DNA of 64,000 nucleotides from Streptomyces mangrovi (GCF_900114215.1 NZ_FOSG01000008.1:1-64000), one strand, 5' to 3'; numbered from the stretch's first letter, positions 20,750 through 32,897 are shown. Notes: generated by a model from the letters alone, not told the origin. A program made the numbers and translations.

Positions 20750-21265
20750 ATGCGCGTCTATGTCCCCCTCACCCTGCCCGGCCTGGCGGCCGCGCACCGG
20801 GCGGGCGAGCTCGGCCCCGGCCCGCTGACCGCCTACGCGGTCACCCCCGGGCTGCGCGAGTGGTACGTCTCGGACGACATCGAGGAGCTGGAGTACGCCG
20901 CGCTCGGCCGCGCCGCGCAGGCCTCGCTGCGGCTCCTGGCCGTCGCCCCGGACGCCCCGCGCCGCCGGGTCGTGGTCGCCGTCGACGTGCCCGACCGCGA
21001 GGCAGTGGCCGACCCGGACCGCGGTCTGGACCCGGCCGCGCTGGGCGAGGTGCGCATCGAGCGGGCCGTGCCGCTGGACCGGGCCGCCGCCGTGCACGTC
21101 GACGGGGACGAGGCGGAGGCGGACGTCGCAGCGGCGGCACAGGCGCTGGGCGCGGCCGACCAGGGCGACGACGACGCCCGCTTCACCGTGGACGGGGCGG
21201 ACGACCACGAGCTGCTGTGGTACGCCACCCAGGAGATCGGCGGCGTCGTGGACGAGCTGGGCTGA
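20750..21265 (+). CDS. Conserved actinobacterial protein (DUF6912-like)
   Basis: 171 residues starting MRVYVPLTLPGLAAAHRAGE. It is acidic, with a predicted alpha/beta fold and no membrane segment or catalytic motif I can name. The opening matches proteins I remember as DUF6912. A longer open frame upstream lacks typical coding features; ATG 20750 follows a GTGGTGGCG context with only a modest ribosome site. Function unknown. Confidence 0.7.
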   Translation: MRVYVPLTLPGLAAAHRAGELGPGPLTAYAVTPGLREWYVSDDIEELEYAALGRAAQASLRLLAVAPDAPRRRVVVAVDVPDREAVADPDRGLDPAALGEVRIERAVPLDRAAAVHVDGDEAEADVAAAAQALGAADQGDDDARFTVDGADDHELLWYATQEIGGVVDELG

Positions 21266-21358
21266 GCCCGCTCCCGGCCGGCACCCGGCCCGGCTCCCGC
21301 GGTCCCCGCGCGCCGGCCGCGCCTGTCGCCTGTCACACCCACCCCGTACCGTCGGGGT

Positions 21359-22042
21359 ATGGACTCGGGCACGGGGAGAGCCCACATCGTGTGGGACTGG
21401 AACGGCACGCTGCTGCACGACATCGACGCGGTCATCGCCGCGACCAACGCCGCCTTCGCCGAGATAGGGCTGCCGCCCATCACGCTGGAGCGCTACCGGG
21501 AGCTGTACTGCGTACCGGTGCCGCGCTTCTACGAGCGGCTGATGGGAAGGCTGCCCACCGACGAGGAGTGGGCCGGGATGGACGAGGTCTTCCACCGGCA
21601 CTACTTCGCGCGCGTGGAGCAGGTGGGGCTCGCCGAGGGCGCGGCGGAACTGCTCGCCGCGCGGCGGGAGGCCGGGCTGACCCAGTCGCTGTGCTCCCTG
21701 GCCCCGCACGACCATCTGGTGCCGCTGGTGCGCAGGCACGGCATCGAGGAGCACTTCGTCCGGGTCGACGGGAACCTCGGAGGCGGCAGCGGGTCGAGTA
21801 CCGGCAAGGCCCGGCAGATGGCGGCGCACGTGACGGCGCTCGACGGGTTCGATCCCCGCCGCACCGTGGTGGTCGGCGACGCGGTGGACGACGCGGTGGC
21901 GGCCGCCGCCGTGGGCGCGCGGGCCGTGCTGTACACCGGCGGCTCGCACAGCAGGAGCAGCCTCCGGGCGGCCGGGGTGCCGGTGGTGGACAGCCTCACC
22001 GAGGCGGTGGAGGTGGCCGAGTACGTGATCGGCGAGCACTGA
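21359..22042 (+). CDS. HAD-superfamily hydrolase
   Basis: 227 residues, phosphoglycolate-phosphatase-like. Motif I reads VWDWNGTLLHD, with Asn in place of the usual second Asp (DxDGT). That residue is the general acid/base in phosphatases, so activity may be altered. The helical cap follows (YRELYCVPVPRFYERLMG) and motif IV is VVVGDAVDD. The substrate is unknown. It starts ~93 bp after the DUF6912-like gene. Confidence 0.82.
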   Translation: MDSGTGRAHIVWDWNGTLLHDIDAVIAATNAAFAEIGLPPITLERYRELYCVPVPRFYERLMGRLPTDEEWAGMDEVFHRHYFARVEQVGLAEGAAELLAARREAGLTQSLCSLAPHDHLVPLVRRHGIEEHFVRVDGNLGGGSGSSTGKARQMAAHVTALDGFDPRRTVVVGDAVDDAVAAAAVGARAVLYTGGSHSRSSLRAAGVPVVDSLTEAVEVAEYVIGEH

Positions 22043-22046
22043 CAGC

Positions 22047-22086
22047 GCCGTGCACCGCCGTGTGCCGCCGTGCACCGCTGTACGCC
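22047..22086. repeat. Four imperfect 10-bp tandem repeats
   Basis: Units GCCGTGCACC, GCCGTGTGCC, GCCGTGCACC and GCTGTACGCC lie immediately after the HAD stop codon. They sit in the 359-bp gap (22043-22401) before the glutamate dehydrogenase gene. A possible promoter in the same gap is TGACGG (about 22163), 18-base spacer, TAGCCT (about 22187). Confidence 0.55.
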
Positions 22087-22401
22087 GCGCCGCCCGCGGC
22101 CTGCCGGAAGCTGTCCACAACGTCCAACTCCGACCCCTGGTTTTGTACACATACTGTCCATGACGGGGCCCGGCCGAAGAGGGGTAGCCTAGCCGCGTGA
22201 TCAGCGAGACACCCGCGGGAGGCAGTGCCGCCTCCCATCCCGGGCATCCGTGCGATGCCGCCGGGGCCGGGGATGCCGTAGATCACCCCGTCTCCGGGCA
22301 TGACGCCCCGCTCCGGCGGACACTTGGTGTGCCGGCGTCAAGCCCTCAGAACCCTCAACGCCTTGACGTCACGCAACGGCGCGCGACAGGAGCCAGACGA
22401 C

Positions 22402-25400
22402 ATGCAGACCAAGCTGGACGAAGCAAAGGCCGAGCTGCTCGGACGAGCCGCCCGGGTGGCCGACAGCGGTCCCGCCGGCAGCCAACCCGTACCGGGGCTG
22501 GACGCCGGGACCCTCGGCTCGTACCTCCAGCGCTACTACCTGCACACCGCTCCCGAGGACCTCGTCGACCGCGACCCGGTCGACGTCTACGGGGCCGCGG
22601 TCTCCCACTGCCGGCTGGCCCAGCAGCGCCCCCAGGGCACCGCGAACGTCCGCGTCCACACCCCGTCCGTCGAGGAGAACGGCTGGACGTGCACCCACAG
22701 CGTCGTGGAGGTCGTCACCGACGACATGCCCTTCCTGGTGGACTCGGTCACCAACGAGCTGACCAGGCAGGGACGCGGCATCCATCTGGTGGTCCACCCC
22801 CAGGTCCTCGTCCGCCGCGACGTCACCGGCAGGCTGCTCCAGGTCCTGGACTCGGGCGCCCGGGGCGGTGAGGAACTGCCGGACGACGCGCTCACCGAGT
22901 CCTGGATCCACGTCGAGATCGACCGCGAGACCGACCGCGAGGACCTCAGGCGGATTACCGCCGACCTGCGGCGCGTGCTGTCCGACGTGCGCGAGGCCGT
23001 CGAGGACTGGCAGAAGATGCGGAACGCCGCGCTGCGGATCGCCGACGGCCTGCCCGACGAGCCGCTCGCCGGCGATCTGCCCGAACAGGAGGTGGAGGAG
23101 GCGCGTGAGCTGCTGCGCTGGCTCGCGGACGACCACTTCACCTTCCTGGGCTACCGCGAGTACGAGCTGACCACCGAGGCCGTGGACGGGACCGAGGAGC
23201 TGCTGCTCAGCGCCGTCCCGGGCACCGGCCTGGGCATCCTGCGCTCCGACCCGCACCACGACGACCGGGGCGGCGCCGTCCCGGACGGCGACCGGGACGG
23301 CGCCTCCGCGCCTCCCCACGCGCCCGCCCACACCCACACCCACCCGGTGTCGCCCTCCTTCAACCGCCTCCCGGCCGGCGTCCGTGCCAAGGCCCGCGAG
23401 CACCGGCTGCTGGTGCTCACCAAGGCCAACAGCCGGGCCACCGTCCACCGCCCCTCTTACCTCGACTACATCGGGGTGAAGAAGTTCGACGAGGCGGGCA
23501 ACGTGGTGGGGGAGCGCCGCTTCCTCGGGCTGTTCTCGTCGGCCGCGTACACCGAGTCGGTGCGCCGGGTGCCCGTCATCCGCCGCAAGGTCGAGGAGGT
23601 GGTCGGCTCCACCGGCTTCGTCCCCGACAGCCACGACGGCCGCGACCTGCTCCAGATCCTGGAGACGTACCCGCGCGACGAACTCTTCCAGATCCCGGCC
23701 GACGAGCTGCGCGAGATCGCCACCTCCGTGCTGTACCTCCAGGAGCGCCGCAAGCTGCGGCTCTACCTGCGCCAGGACGAGTACGGCCGCTACTACTCCG
23801 CGCTGGTCTACCTGCCGCGCGACCGCTACACCACCGCCGTGCGGCTGCGGATGACCGACATCCTCATGGAGGAACTGGGCGGCACCAGCGTCGACTTCAC
23901 CGCCTGGAACACCGAGTCGGTCCTCGCCCGGCTGCACTTCGTCGTCCGTGTCCCGCAGGGCACCGAGCTGGCACAGCTGACCCACGCCGACGCCGAGCGC
24001 ATCGAGAACCGGCTGGTGGAGGCCGCCCGCTCCTGGGCCGACGGCTTCTCCGAGGCCCTGGTCGCCGAGGTGGGCGAGGAGCGGGCGGCCCGGCTCGCCC
24101 ACCGCTACGGCGGCGCCTTCCCCGAGGGCTACAAGGCCGACTTCCCGCCCCGCACCGCCGTCGCCGACCTCCAGTACATCCAGGGCCTGGAACGGGGCGA
24201 GGGCGTCAGCGACTTCGCGCTCAGCCTGTACGAGCCGGTCGGGGCCGGCCCCGGCGAGCGCCGCTTCAAGATCTACCGCACCGGCGAGCCCGTCTCGCTC
24301 TCCGCGGTGCTGCCGATCCTCCAGGCCATGGGTGTGGAGGTCGTCGACGAGCGCCCCTACGAACTGCGCTGCGCCGACCGCTCCCCGGCGTGGATCTACG
24401 ACTTCGGGCTCCGGCTGCCGGCGAACCACGCGCAGAACCTGGAGGGTGACGCCCGCGAGCGCTTCCAGGGCGCCTTCGCCGCCGTCTGGAGCGGCGAGGC
24501 CGAGAGCGACGGCTTCAACGCGCTGGTGCTGTCGGCCGGACTGACCTGGCGGCAGGCGATGGTGCTGCGCGCCTACGCCAAGTACCTGCGGCAGGCCGGC
24601 TCGCCCTTCAGCCAGGACTACATGGAGGACACCCTCCGCCGCAACGTCCACACCACCCGGCTGCTGGTCAGCCTCTTCGAGGCCCGGCTCTCCCCGGACC
24701 GCGCCGCCGCCGGCCACGAGCTGACCGACGGCCTGCTGGAGGAACTGGACGGGGCGCTGGACCAGGTCGCCTCGCTGGACGAGGACCGCATCCTGCGCTC
24801 CTTCCTCACCCTCATCAAGGCCACCCTGCGCACGAACTACTTCCAGCCGCGCGACGAGGAGTCGGGCCGGCCGCACGCGTACGTGTCGATGAAGTTCGAC
24901 CCGCAGGCCATCCCGGACCTGCCCGCGCCCCGCCCGGCGTACGAGATCTGGGTGTACTCGCCGCGGGTGGAGGGCGTGCACCTGCGTTTCGGCAAGGTCG
25001 CCCGCGGAGGCCTGCGCTGGTCCGACCGGCGCGAGGACTTCCGCACCGAGATCCTGGGACTGGTCAAGGCGCAGGAGGTCAAGAACACGGTGATCGTGCC
25101 GGTCGGGGCCAAGGGCGGCTTCGTCGGCAAGCGGCTGCCCGACCCCTCGGCGGACCGCGACGCCTGGCTGGCCGAGGGCGTCGCCTGCTACAAGACCTTC
25201 ATCTCCGGCATGCTCGACATCACCGACAACCTCGTGGGCGGCCAGGTCGTACCGCCCGAGCGCGTGGTGCGGCACGACGGGGACGACACCTATCTGGTCG
25301 TCGCCGCCGACAAGGGCACCGCCTCCTTCTCCGACACCGCCAACGAGGTCGCCACCGCCTACGGCTTCTGGCTCGGCGACGCCTTCGCCTCCGGCGGATC

Positions 25401-27414
25401 GGCCGGCTACGACCACAAGGCCATGGGCATCACCGCCCGCGGTGCCTGGGAGTCGGTCAAGCGGCACTTCCGCGAGCTCGGGCACGACACCCAGAGCGAG
25501 GACTTCACGGTCGTCGGCATCGGCGACATGTCCGGGGACGTCTTCGGCAACGGGATGCTGCTCAGCGAGCACATCCGGCTGGTGGCCGCCTTCGACCACC
25601 GGCACATCTTCCTCGACCCGGACCCGGACGCCGCCACCTCCTACGCCGAACGCCGCCGGCTGTTCGAACTGCCGCGCTCCTCCTGGGCCGACTACGACAC
25701 CTCGCTGCTGTCGCCCGGCGGCGGCGTCCACCCCCGCAGCGCCAAGTCCATCCCCGTCGGCGCGCAGGTGCGCCAGGCGCTGGGCATCGAGGACGGCGTC
25801 ACCAAGATGACCCCGGCCGAGCTGATGAGGGCCATCCTCAGGGCCCCGGTGGACCTGCTGTGGAACGGCGGCATCGGCACCTACGTCAAGGCATCCACCG
25901 AAACCGACGCCGACGTCGGCGACAAGGCCAACGACGCGATCCGCGTCAACGGCGGGGACCTGCGGGTGCGGGTCGTCGGGGAGGGCGGCAACCTGGGCCT
26001 GACCCAGCTCGGCCGCATCGAGTTCGCGCACGAGGGCGGCCGGATCAACACCGACGCCATCGACAACAGCGCGGGCGTGGACTCCTCCGACCACGAGGTC
26101 AACATCAAGATCCTGCTCAACTCGGTCGTCGCCGAAGGCGACATGACCGTCAAACAGCGCAACACGCTGCTGGCGGAGATGACCGACGAGGTCGCCGAAC
26201 TGGTGCTGCGCAACAACTACGCGCAGAACGTGGCGCTGGCCAACGCGATGCGGCAGGCGCCCGACCTGCTCCACGCCCAGCAGCGGCTCATGCGCAGCCT
26301 GTCCCGTCAGGGACGGCTGGACCGGCAGCTGGAGTTCCTGCCGGCCGACCGGCAGATCCGCGAGCGGCTGGCGCACGGCCGCGGACTGACCCAGCCCGAG
26401 ATGGCGGTGCTGCTGGCGTACGCCAAGATCACCGTCACCGAGGAGCTGGCGGACACCGATCTGGCTGACGATCCGTATCTGCAGCGGCTGGCGCACGCCT
26501 ACTTCCCCAGCGCACTGCGCGAACGCTTCCCCGAGCAGATCGAGCGCCACGCCCTGCGGCGCGATATCGTCACGACTCTCCTGGTCAACGACACGGTCAA
26601 CACCGGGGGTTCGACCCTGGTGCACCGCATGAAGGAGGAGTCGGGCGCCTCGGCGGAGGAGATCGTGCGGGCGCACACCGCCGCCCGGGAGATCTTCGGC
26701 CTGGCCCGCGTCTGGGACGAGGTCGAAGACCTGGACAACACCGTGGCCGCCGACGTCCAGACCCGTATGCGGCTGCACGCCAGGCGGCTGGTCGAACGGG
26801 GCACCCGCTGGCTGCTGAACAACCGGCCGCAGCCGCTGAAGCTCGCCGAGACCATCGAGGTCTTCCAGGAGCGGGTGGAGGTGGTCTGGTCGCAGCTGCC
26901 CAAGTTGCTCAGGGGCGCCGACCTGGACTGGCACCAGAGCGTCGACGACGAGCTGACCGGCGCCGGGGTCCCCGGCGACCTGGCGCTGCGGGTGGCGGGC
27001 TTCTCGTCCGTCTTCCCCGCGCTGGACGTGGTGGCCGTCGCCGACCGAACGGGCCGTGAACTGCTGGACGTCGCCGAGGTCTACTACGACCTGGCCGACC
27101 GGCTGGGCATCACCGAACTCCAGGACAGGGTGAGCGAGCTGCCGCGCTCCGACCGCTGGCAGTCGATGGCCCGTGCGGCGATCCGCGAGGACCTCTACGC
27201 CGCCCACCAGCTCCTCACCGCGGACGTGCTGGCCACCGGGGACGGCAGCGCCACGCCCGAGCAGCGCTTCAAGGCGTGGGAGGAGAAGAGCGCCGCCGTC
27301 CTGGGGCGGGCCAGGGCCACGCTGGAGGAGATCCGCGAGTCGGACACCTTCGACCTGGCGAACCTGTCGGTGGCGATGCGCACGATGCGCACACTGCTGC
27401 GCAGCAACCGCTGA
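22402..27414 (+). CDS. gdhB: NAD-specific glutamate dehydrogenase, large (~180 kDa) class
   Basis: 1670 residues from ATG 22402, the usual size for the Streptomyces/Pseudomonas large class. It catabolises glutamate to 2-oxoglutarate and ammonia with NAD. After an N-terminal regulatory half of ~700 residues come the catalytic core with PVGAKGGFVGKRLP near residue 900, the NAD-binding VGIGDMSGDVFGNGMLLS near 1038, and GEGGNLGLTQLGR. A C-terminal helical region follows. It has no Streptomyces partner genes nearby and ends at a strong terminator. Confidence 0.94.
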   Translation: MQTKLDEAKAELLGRAARVADSGPAGSQPVPGLDAGTLGSYLQRYYLHTAPEDLVDRDPVDVYGAAVSHCRLAQQRPQGTANVRVHTPSVEENGWTCTHSVVEVVTDDMPFLVDSVTNELTRQGRGIHLVVHPQVLVRRDVTGRLLQVLDSGARGGEELPDDALTESWIHVEIDRETDREDLRRITADLRRVLSDVREAVEDWQKMRNAALRIADGLPDEPLAGDLPEQEVEEARELLRWLADDHFTFLGYREYELTTEAVDGTEELLLSAVPGTGLGILRSDPHHDDRGGAVPDGDRDGASAPPHAPAHTHTHPVSPSFNRLPAGVRAKAREHRLLVLTKANSRATVHRPSYLDYIGVKKFDEAGNVVGERRFLGLFSSAAYTESVRRVPVIRRKVEEVVGSTGFVPDSHDGRDLLQILETYPRDELFQIPADELREIATSVLYLQERRKLRLYLRQDEYGRYYSALVYLPRDRYTTAVRLRMTDILMEELGGTSVDFTAWNTESVLARLHFVVRVPQGTELAQLTHADAERIENRLVEAARSWADGFSEALVAEVGEERAARLAHRYGGAFPEGYKADFPPRTAVADLQYIQGLERGEGVSDFALSLYEPVGAGPGERRFKIYRTGEPVSLSAVLPILQAMGVEVVDERPYELRCADRSPAWIYDFGLRLPANHAQNLEGDARERFQGAFAAVWSGEAESDGFNALVLSAGLTWRQAMVLRAYAKYLRQAGSPFSQDYMEDTLRRNVHTTRLLVSLFEARLSPDRAAAGHELTDGLLEELDGALDQVASLDEDRILRSFLTLIKATLRTNYFQPRDEESGRPHAYVSMKFDPQAIPDLPAPRPAYEIWVYSPRVEGVHLRFGKVARGGLRWSDRREDFRTEILGLVKAQEVKNTVIVPVGAKGGFVGKRLPDPSADRDAWLAEGVACYKTFISGMLDITDNLVGGQVVPPERVVRHDGDDTYLVVAADKGTASFSDTANEVATAYGFWLGDAFASGGSAGYDHKAMGITARGAWESVKRHFRELGHDTQSEDFTVVGIGDMSGDVFGNGMLLSEHIRLVAAFDHRHIFLDPDPDAATSYAERRRLFELPRSSWADYDTSLLSPGGGVHPRSAKSIPVGAQVRQALGIEDGVTKMTPAELMRAILRAPVDLLWNGGIGTYVKASTETDADVGDKANDAIRVNGGDLRVRVVGEGGNLGLTQLGRIEFAHEGGRINTDAIDNSAGVDSSDHEVNIKILLNSVVAEGDMTVKQRNTLLAEMTDEVAELVLRNNYAQNVALANAMRQAPDLLHAQQRLMRSLSRQGRLDRQLEFLPADRQIRERLAHGRGLTQPEMAVLLAYAKITVTEELADTDLADDPYLQRLAHAYFPSALRERFPEQIERHALRRDIVTTLLVNDTVNTGGSTLVHRMKEESGASAEEIVRAHTAAREIFGLARVWDEVEDLDNTVAADVQTRMRLHARRLVERGTRWLLNNRPQPLKLAETIEVFQERVEVVWSQLPKLLRGADLDWHQSVDDELTGAGVPGDLALRVAGFSSVFPALDVVAVADRTGRELLDVAEVYYDLADRLGITELQDRVSELPRSDRWQSMARAAIREDLYAAHQLLTADVLATGDGSATPEQRFKAWEEKSAAVLGRARATLEEIRESDTFDLANLSVAMRTMRTLLRSNR

Positions 27415-27420
27415 CGCGCC

Positions 27421-27477
27421 GGAGCCCGGAGCACCGGCAGGCCCCGGAGCACCGGGGAGCACGGTGCTCCGGGCTCC
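27421..27477. terminator. Bidirectional terminator, gdhB / FHA-ATPase
   Basis: GGAGCCCGGAGCACCG (27421-27436) pairs perfectly with CGGTGCTCCGGGCTCC (27462-27477). A nested GGAGCACCG repeat in the loop could form an alternative hairpin. It separates two convergent genes only 66 bp apart. Confidence 0.82.
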
Positions 27478-27480
27478 GCC

Positions 27481-30400
27481 TCACATCAGCGAGGGGGGAG
27501 CGGGAGCGCCCGCCTCGCGGGCCGCGCGCTCGACCGCGCTGGCGAGCAGCGCCAGATCGGTCGGGCCGTTGCCCAGCTCGCGTACGGGGCGACGGGTGGG
27601 AGGGTCACCGGCGCGCGCCCAGTCCAAGGGGACCACCGTCGGCCGCAGGGTCGCCGTACGGGGTATGCGGCCCGACACCCGGCCCGCCTGGAAGGCGGTC
27701 GCCGAGCCGTCCGGCCGGTGCAGCGCACCTCGCCCCGGCAACGGTCCCTCCGCGTAGCCGTCCGGGCCGCCGGAGCCGCCCGTACCGCCCGGGCCCGGGC
27801 CGCTCGGGCTGCCCGAGGCATCGGAGCCCAGGAAGACCCGCAGGGCCGCCCCCCGCCCGGTGGCCGTCCCCTCGGTGTGCTCCGGCCGCCCGGTGGCGGC
27901 TATCAGGTGCACCCCCAGCCGCGCTCCGTCCCGCGCCACGGCCTCCAGCGCCCTGACCACCGAACCGGCCGCCGGCCGGCCGGGATTGCCCAGGGCGGGG
28001 GCGACCAGCGTGTCGAAGTCGTCGACGAGGACCACCAGCCGGGGCAGCGCTTGTGCCCCCGCCCCCGCCCCCGGCCTCGCGGCGCCGGCGGCCTCGGCGG
28101 GATCGACGGGATCGGCCTCCCTCGGCGCCCGCAACTTGAGGGCGCCGGGCTCGGAGCCCGTGCCGGGAACCGTGCCCGAGCCCGTGCCCGCCGGGGAAGC
28201 GCCCGAGGCCCGGCGCTGGGCGACCACCCGGGCGGCGTGGCCGCCGGCGGCACGGTGCCGAGCATGCGACACCTCCGCCGCGTACGCCTCGTACGGACGG
28301 TCGCCGAGCAGCTCCGCGCGGCGCTTCAGCTCGCCGCCCAGCGCCTGGGCGAACTCCCGCATCCGCACCGGATCCCCCGCGGCCAGGTACGTCGTGGCGT
28401 GCGGCAGGTCGCCGCAGGCCCGCAGCCCGTCGCCGTCCCCGTCCACCAGGACCAGGGCCAGCCTGTCCGGCCGTTCCCCGGCGGCCAGCGAGGCGGCCGC
28501 CGAGCGCAGCAGCTCGGTCTTGCCGGAACCGGCCGGACCGGAGATCAGGAAGGGGCCGTGGCCGGCCGCGAGGTCGGCGGTGACCGGGCCGTGCGGGCCC
28601 GCGCCCAGCACGGCCTCGGCCCGCGGGCCGGCGGGTGCGCCGTGCTCGGCGGGATCGTCGGCCCAGCGGGCCAGCAGCGCGGCGGGAGTGGCCCGGGCCA
28701 GGCCCAGCTCCTCCAGCAGTCGGGAACTCGGCGGCAGCGGCACGGGACGGTCCGGGGACGGGCCCCCGGCCGCGTCCGCCTCGCGCAGCGGCGCGAGCGC
28801 CCGGGCGAAGCGCTCGGCCCAGGCCGACGACACCCCGTCCACGGTCGCGACCGGGGCGTTCGCCGGATCCGTGCCGCGTGCCACCACCCGTATCGCCGTG
28901 GCGACGGCACCGCTGAGCAGGCCGACGGCCCCGCAGAAGCGGAAGGCGGGGGAGGCGGCGGCCGCCGCCTCCAGGGTCACGGCGAGCGGGGAGGTGGGGG
29001 TGGCGGCCGAGGTCTCGGCCAGGCACAGCAGATGGACGCCCGCGGCCGGTCCGTGCGCCGCCAGCCGGGCCACGGCGTCGCGCAGCTCGGCCGGGCCCGG
29101 GTCGCCGTCGACCACGGCGACCGTCAGCGGGCCGCGGCGCGCGCCCGCACCCGGCTCCGGCCCGTCCAGCCGCCGCAGCAGCTCCTCGGTGCGGGCGGCG
29201 GCCTGCTCGCGGTCGTACGCCAGCAGCAGGCGGCAGTCCTGGCCGTGGGCCGGGCGCAGGTGCGGCAGCCAGCCCAGCCAGGACCAGTCGCCGCCCTCCG
29301 CCGCGTCGTGCCCGCCACCGCGGGGCGCGTGCCCCGGGGCGATCAGCACGACCTCCAGGGCGCCCGGCCCGTGCAGCGCGGTGAGCTGGGCGAGGACCGA
29401 GCGCACCAGCGGCAGCAGCCGGGCCCGGGGGCCGGCCAGCCCCAGCGAACCCGTGCGCCGCAGGTCCACCGTCACCGGCTCGACGGCACCGGCCGCGCCG
29501 CGGACCGAGCCGAGCCGGACGGTCAGCGCGTCGGGGTGGCCGGTGCCCCGCTCCCACAGCCGGGGGCCGGGGCCCAGCGCGGTGAGCAGGATCTCCGACG
29601 GGTCGGGCCGGCTCTCCTCGCCCGGCGCGGCCGCCGCCGCGGAGACGGAAGGCGAGGTGGGCGGGGCGGGCCGCGCCCGGCCCGGTCCGTGGGCGTCCGC
29701 GCCGTCGTCGTCCGGCCGCCCTCCGGCGAGCCGCCGGGCCCAGGCGCCCAGGCCGCCGCGCCGGGGCCGGCCGGCGGCAGGGCCGTCGGCCGGGGGCGCG
29801 ATCCCGGCCCCATGGGTGCCGCCGCCGGAGGGGAAGGGGTGGTCGGCGCGGCCGTGCTCGATCTCCCCGCCGCCCCCGGGGCCGCCGGGGACGTACGGGG
29901 TGGCCGCCGCGCCGGTGCCGCCCGGTCCGCCGTCACCGGGCCCGTACGGCGGGAGCGCCGCGTGGCCCAGCCCGCCGACCGTCTCGGCGGCAGGGGCGGC
30001 AGGGGCGGCAGGGGCGGCAGGGGCGGGGGAGGCGGGAGCGGCCGAGGGCGCACGGCCCTGCTGCGGGAGCCGCCCGGCCGCGCCGGCGCCGCCCGCGGAC
30101 ACCCGCAGATGTCCCTCCCCGTCGGGAAGCGCGGGCAGCCCGCCGAACAACTCCTCCGACCCTGCCCGCAGCCGTACGGCGGACTCGCCCAGCCGCAGTG
30201 TCGCGCCCGGCGGCAGCGGCACCGGGCGGTCGTGGACCGCGGCGCCGTCGACCGTCGTGCCGTTGGTGGAGGCGAGGTCGGTGACCGTCACCACCCCCGA
30301 CTCCGCCACGGTGACCGTGCAGTGCAGCCGGGAGACGTCCGGATCGTCCAGCGGCACGTCCGCCTCGGCGGAGCGCCCGACGCGCACCTGCCCGCCGCGC

Positions 30401-30774
30401 AGCAGGTGGACCCCGCCCGCGTCCGGTCCGGCGACGACGTGCAGCCGGGCGCGCGTACCGGCGGGGGCCAGGCCGTGGCTCCAGGGCGCGGTCGGCCCGT
30501 ACAGGGACACCACCGCGCCGTCCACCAGCGGTGGCACGCCCAGCATCTGGCGCCCGGCGTCCAGCCGCTGCGCGCCGGCGAACACCGCCACCGCCTCACC
30601 GGAGCCGGCGGCGGGCGCGGCGCCGGCGGAGGCGGCCGCCGCCGCGAGGGCGCCGGTCACCGCGGAGAGGGCGGTGCCGGCGGGGGCGGTCACCAGCACG
30701 TCGCAACCGCCGGTGCTCTGCTCCGCGTGACCGCCGCGCGGTCCGAGGACGGTCAGCCGGATCTGCATCGACAT
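27481..30774 (-). CDS. FHA domain / FtsK-SpoIIIE-type ATPase (EccC-like)
   Basis: 1097 residues from ATG 30774. It has an N-terminal ubiquitin-like region, then an FHA phosphothreonine-binding domain near 100-185 (VRVGRSAEADV, DVSRLHCTV, ASTNGTTVDG). A long Ala/Pro/Gly linker follows. The first ATPase domain lacks a clear Walker A. A second near residue 745 has GPAGSGKTELLRSA and the Walker B-like LVVLVDDFD. The layout resembles type VII secretion EssC/YukB ATPases, but no WXG100 or other secretion genes are nearby. It is divergent from two Ser/Thr kinases. Confidence 0.85.
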   Translation of the reverse strand: MSMQIRLTVLGPRGGHAEQSTGGCDVLVTAPAGTALSAVTGALAAAAASAGAAPAAGSGEAVAVFAGAQRLDAGRQMLGVPPLVDGAVVSLYGPTAPWSHGLAPAGTRARLHVVAGPDAGGVHLLRGGQVRVGRSAEADVPLDDPDVSRLHCTVTVAESGVVTVTDLASTNGTTVDGAAVHDRPVPLPPGATLRLGESAVRLRAGSEELFGGLPALPDGEGHLRVSAGGAGAAGRLPQQGRAPSAAPASPAPAAPAAPAAPAAETVGGLGHAALPPYGPGDGGPGGTGAAATPYVPGGPGGGGEIEHGRADHPFPSGGGTHGAGIAPPADGPAAGRPRRGGLGAWARRLAGGRPDDDGADAHGPGRARPAPPTSPSVSAAAAAPGEESRPDPSEILLTALGPGPRLWERGTGHPDALTVRLGSVRGAAGAVEPVTVDLRRTGSLGLAGPRARLLPLVRSVLAQLTALHGPGALEVVLIAPGHAPRGGGHDAAEGGDWSWLGWLPHLRPAHGQDCRLLLAYDREQAAARTEELLRRLDGPEPGAGARRGPLTVAVVDGDPGPAELRDAVARLAAHGPAAGVHLLCLAETSAATPTSPLAVTLEAAAAASPAFRFCGAVGLLSGAVATAIRVVARGTDPANAPVATVDGVSSAWAERFARALAPLREADAAGGPSPDRPVPLPPSSRLLEELGLARATPAALLARWADDPAEHGAPAGPRAEAVLGAGPHGPVTADLAAGHGPFLISGPAGSGKTELLRSAAASLAAGERPDRLALVLVDGDGDGLRACGDLPHATTYLAAGDPVRMREFAQALGGELKRRAELLGDRPYEAYAAEVSHARHRAAGGHAARVVAQRRASGASPAGTGSGTVPGTGSEPGALKLRAPREADPVDPAEAAGAARPGAGAGAQALPRLVVLVDDFDTLVAPALGNPGRPAAGSVVRALEAVARDGARLGVHLIAATGRPEHTEGTATGRGAALRVFLGSDASGSPSGPGPGGTGGSGGPDGYAEGPLPGRGALHRPDGSATAFQAGRVSGRIPRTATLRPTVVPLDWARAGDPPTRRPVRELGNGPTDLALLASAVERAAREAGAPAPPSLM

Positions 30775-31142
30775 CGGCCCCTTCAGTCCCGTGATGCTGG
30801 ATGCATCCTCGCACCGACCACTGTCACAGCGCCCACGATCCTCCGTCGAATGATCTTGATTGGTCGGCTGTGCACGCAAATGTGACCGGTAATCGCCCGT
30901 ACCCCGCGCGTTTCGCTCCGATGCGGAACCCCGGCCGGCCGCTCACCGGCAACCGTCCGCCCGCACGGCGCGTCCGACAGGACACGGGGACACGGGGACA
31001 GGGTGCGGACGCCGGGGCGCGGGACGGGCCGGACGGGCGCCTGCGCACGCCTGTGCCCTGTCGCACACGGCACTACAGTGAGCCGCCGGAGCGCCGTACA
31101 GTGGCGGCTTGGGCAGTTCGGACGAACCAGGGAGCGCATGAC
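30775..31142. promoter_or_regulatory. Divergent promoter region, FHA-ATPase / pkaA
   Basis: A 368-bp gap without a gene. On the plus strand two TACAGT hexamers (31074-31079 and 31097-31102) are candidate -10 elements for the kinase gene. The middle is AT-richer than its surroundings (around 30840-30885). No convincing -35 was identified. Confidence 0.35.

Positions 31143-32897
<1,755 letters not shown>

Noticed and set aside
22369..27462. A 1697-residue open frame antisense to the glutamate dehydrogenase gene
   Set aside because: It is a shadow caused by GC-biased third positions. Its composition (Val/Gly/Leu/Asp/His repeats) lacks any domain, and the sense strand encodes a full, motif-rich enzyme.
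27718..30885. Two very long plus-strand frames opposite the FHA-ATPase gene
   Set aside because: Low-complexity Arg/Gly/Ala/Pro translations without motifs; the minus-strand frame has FHA and Walker motifs.
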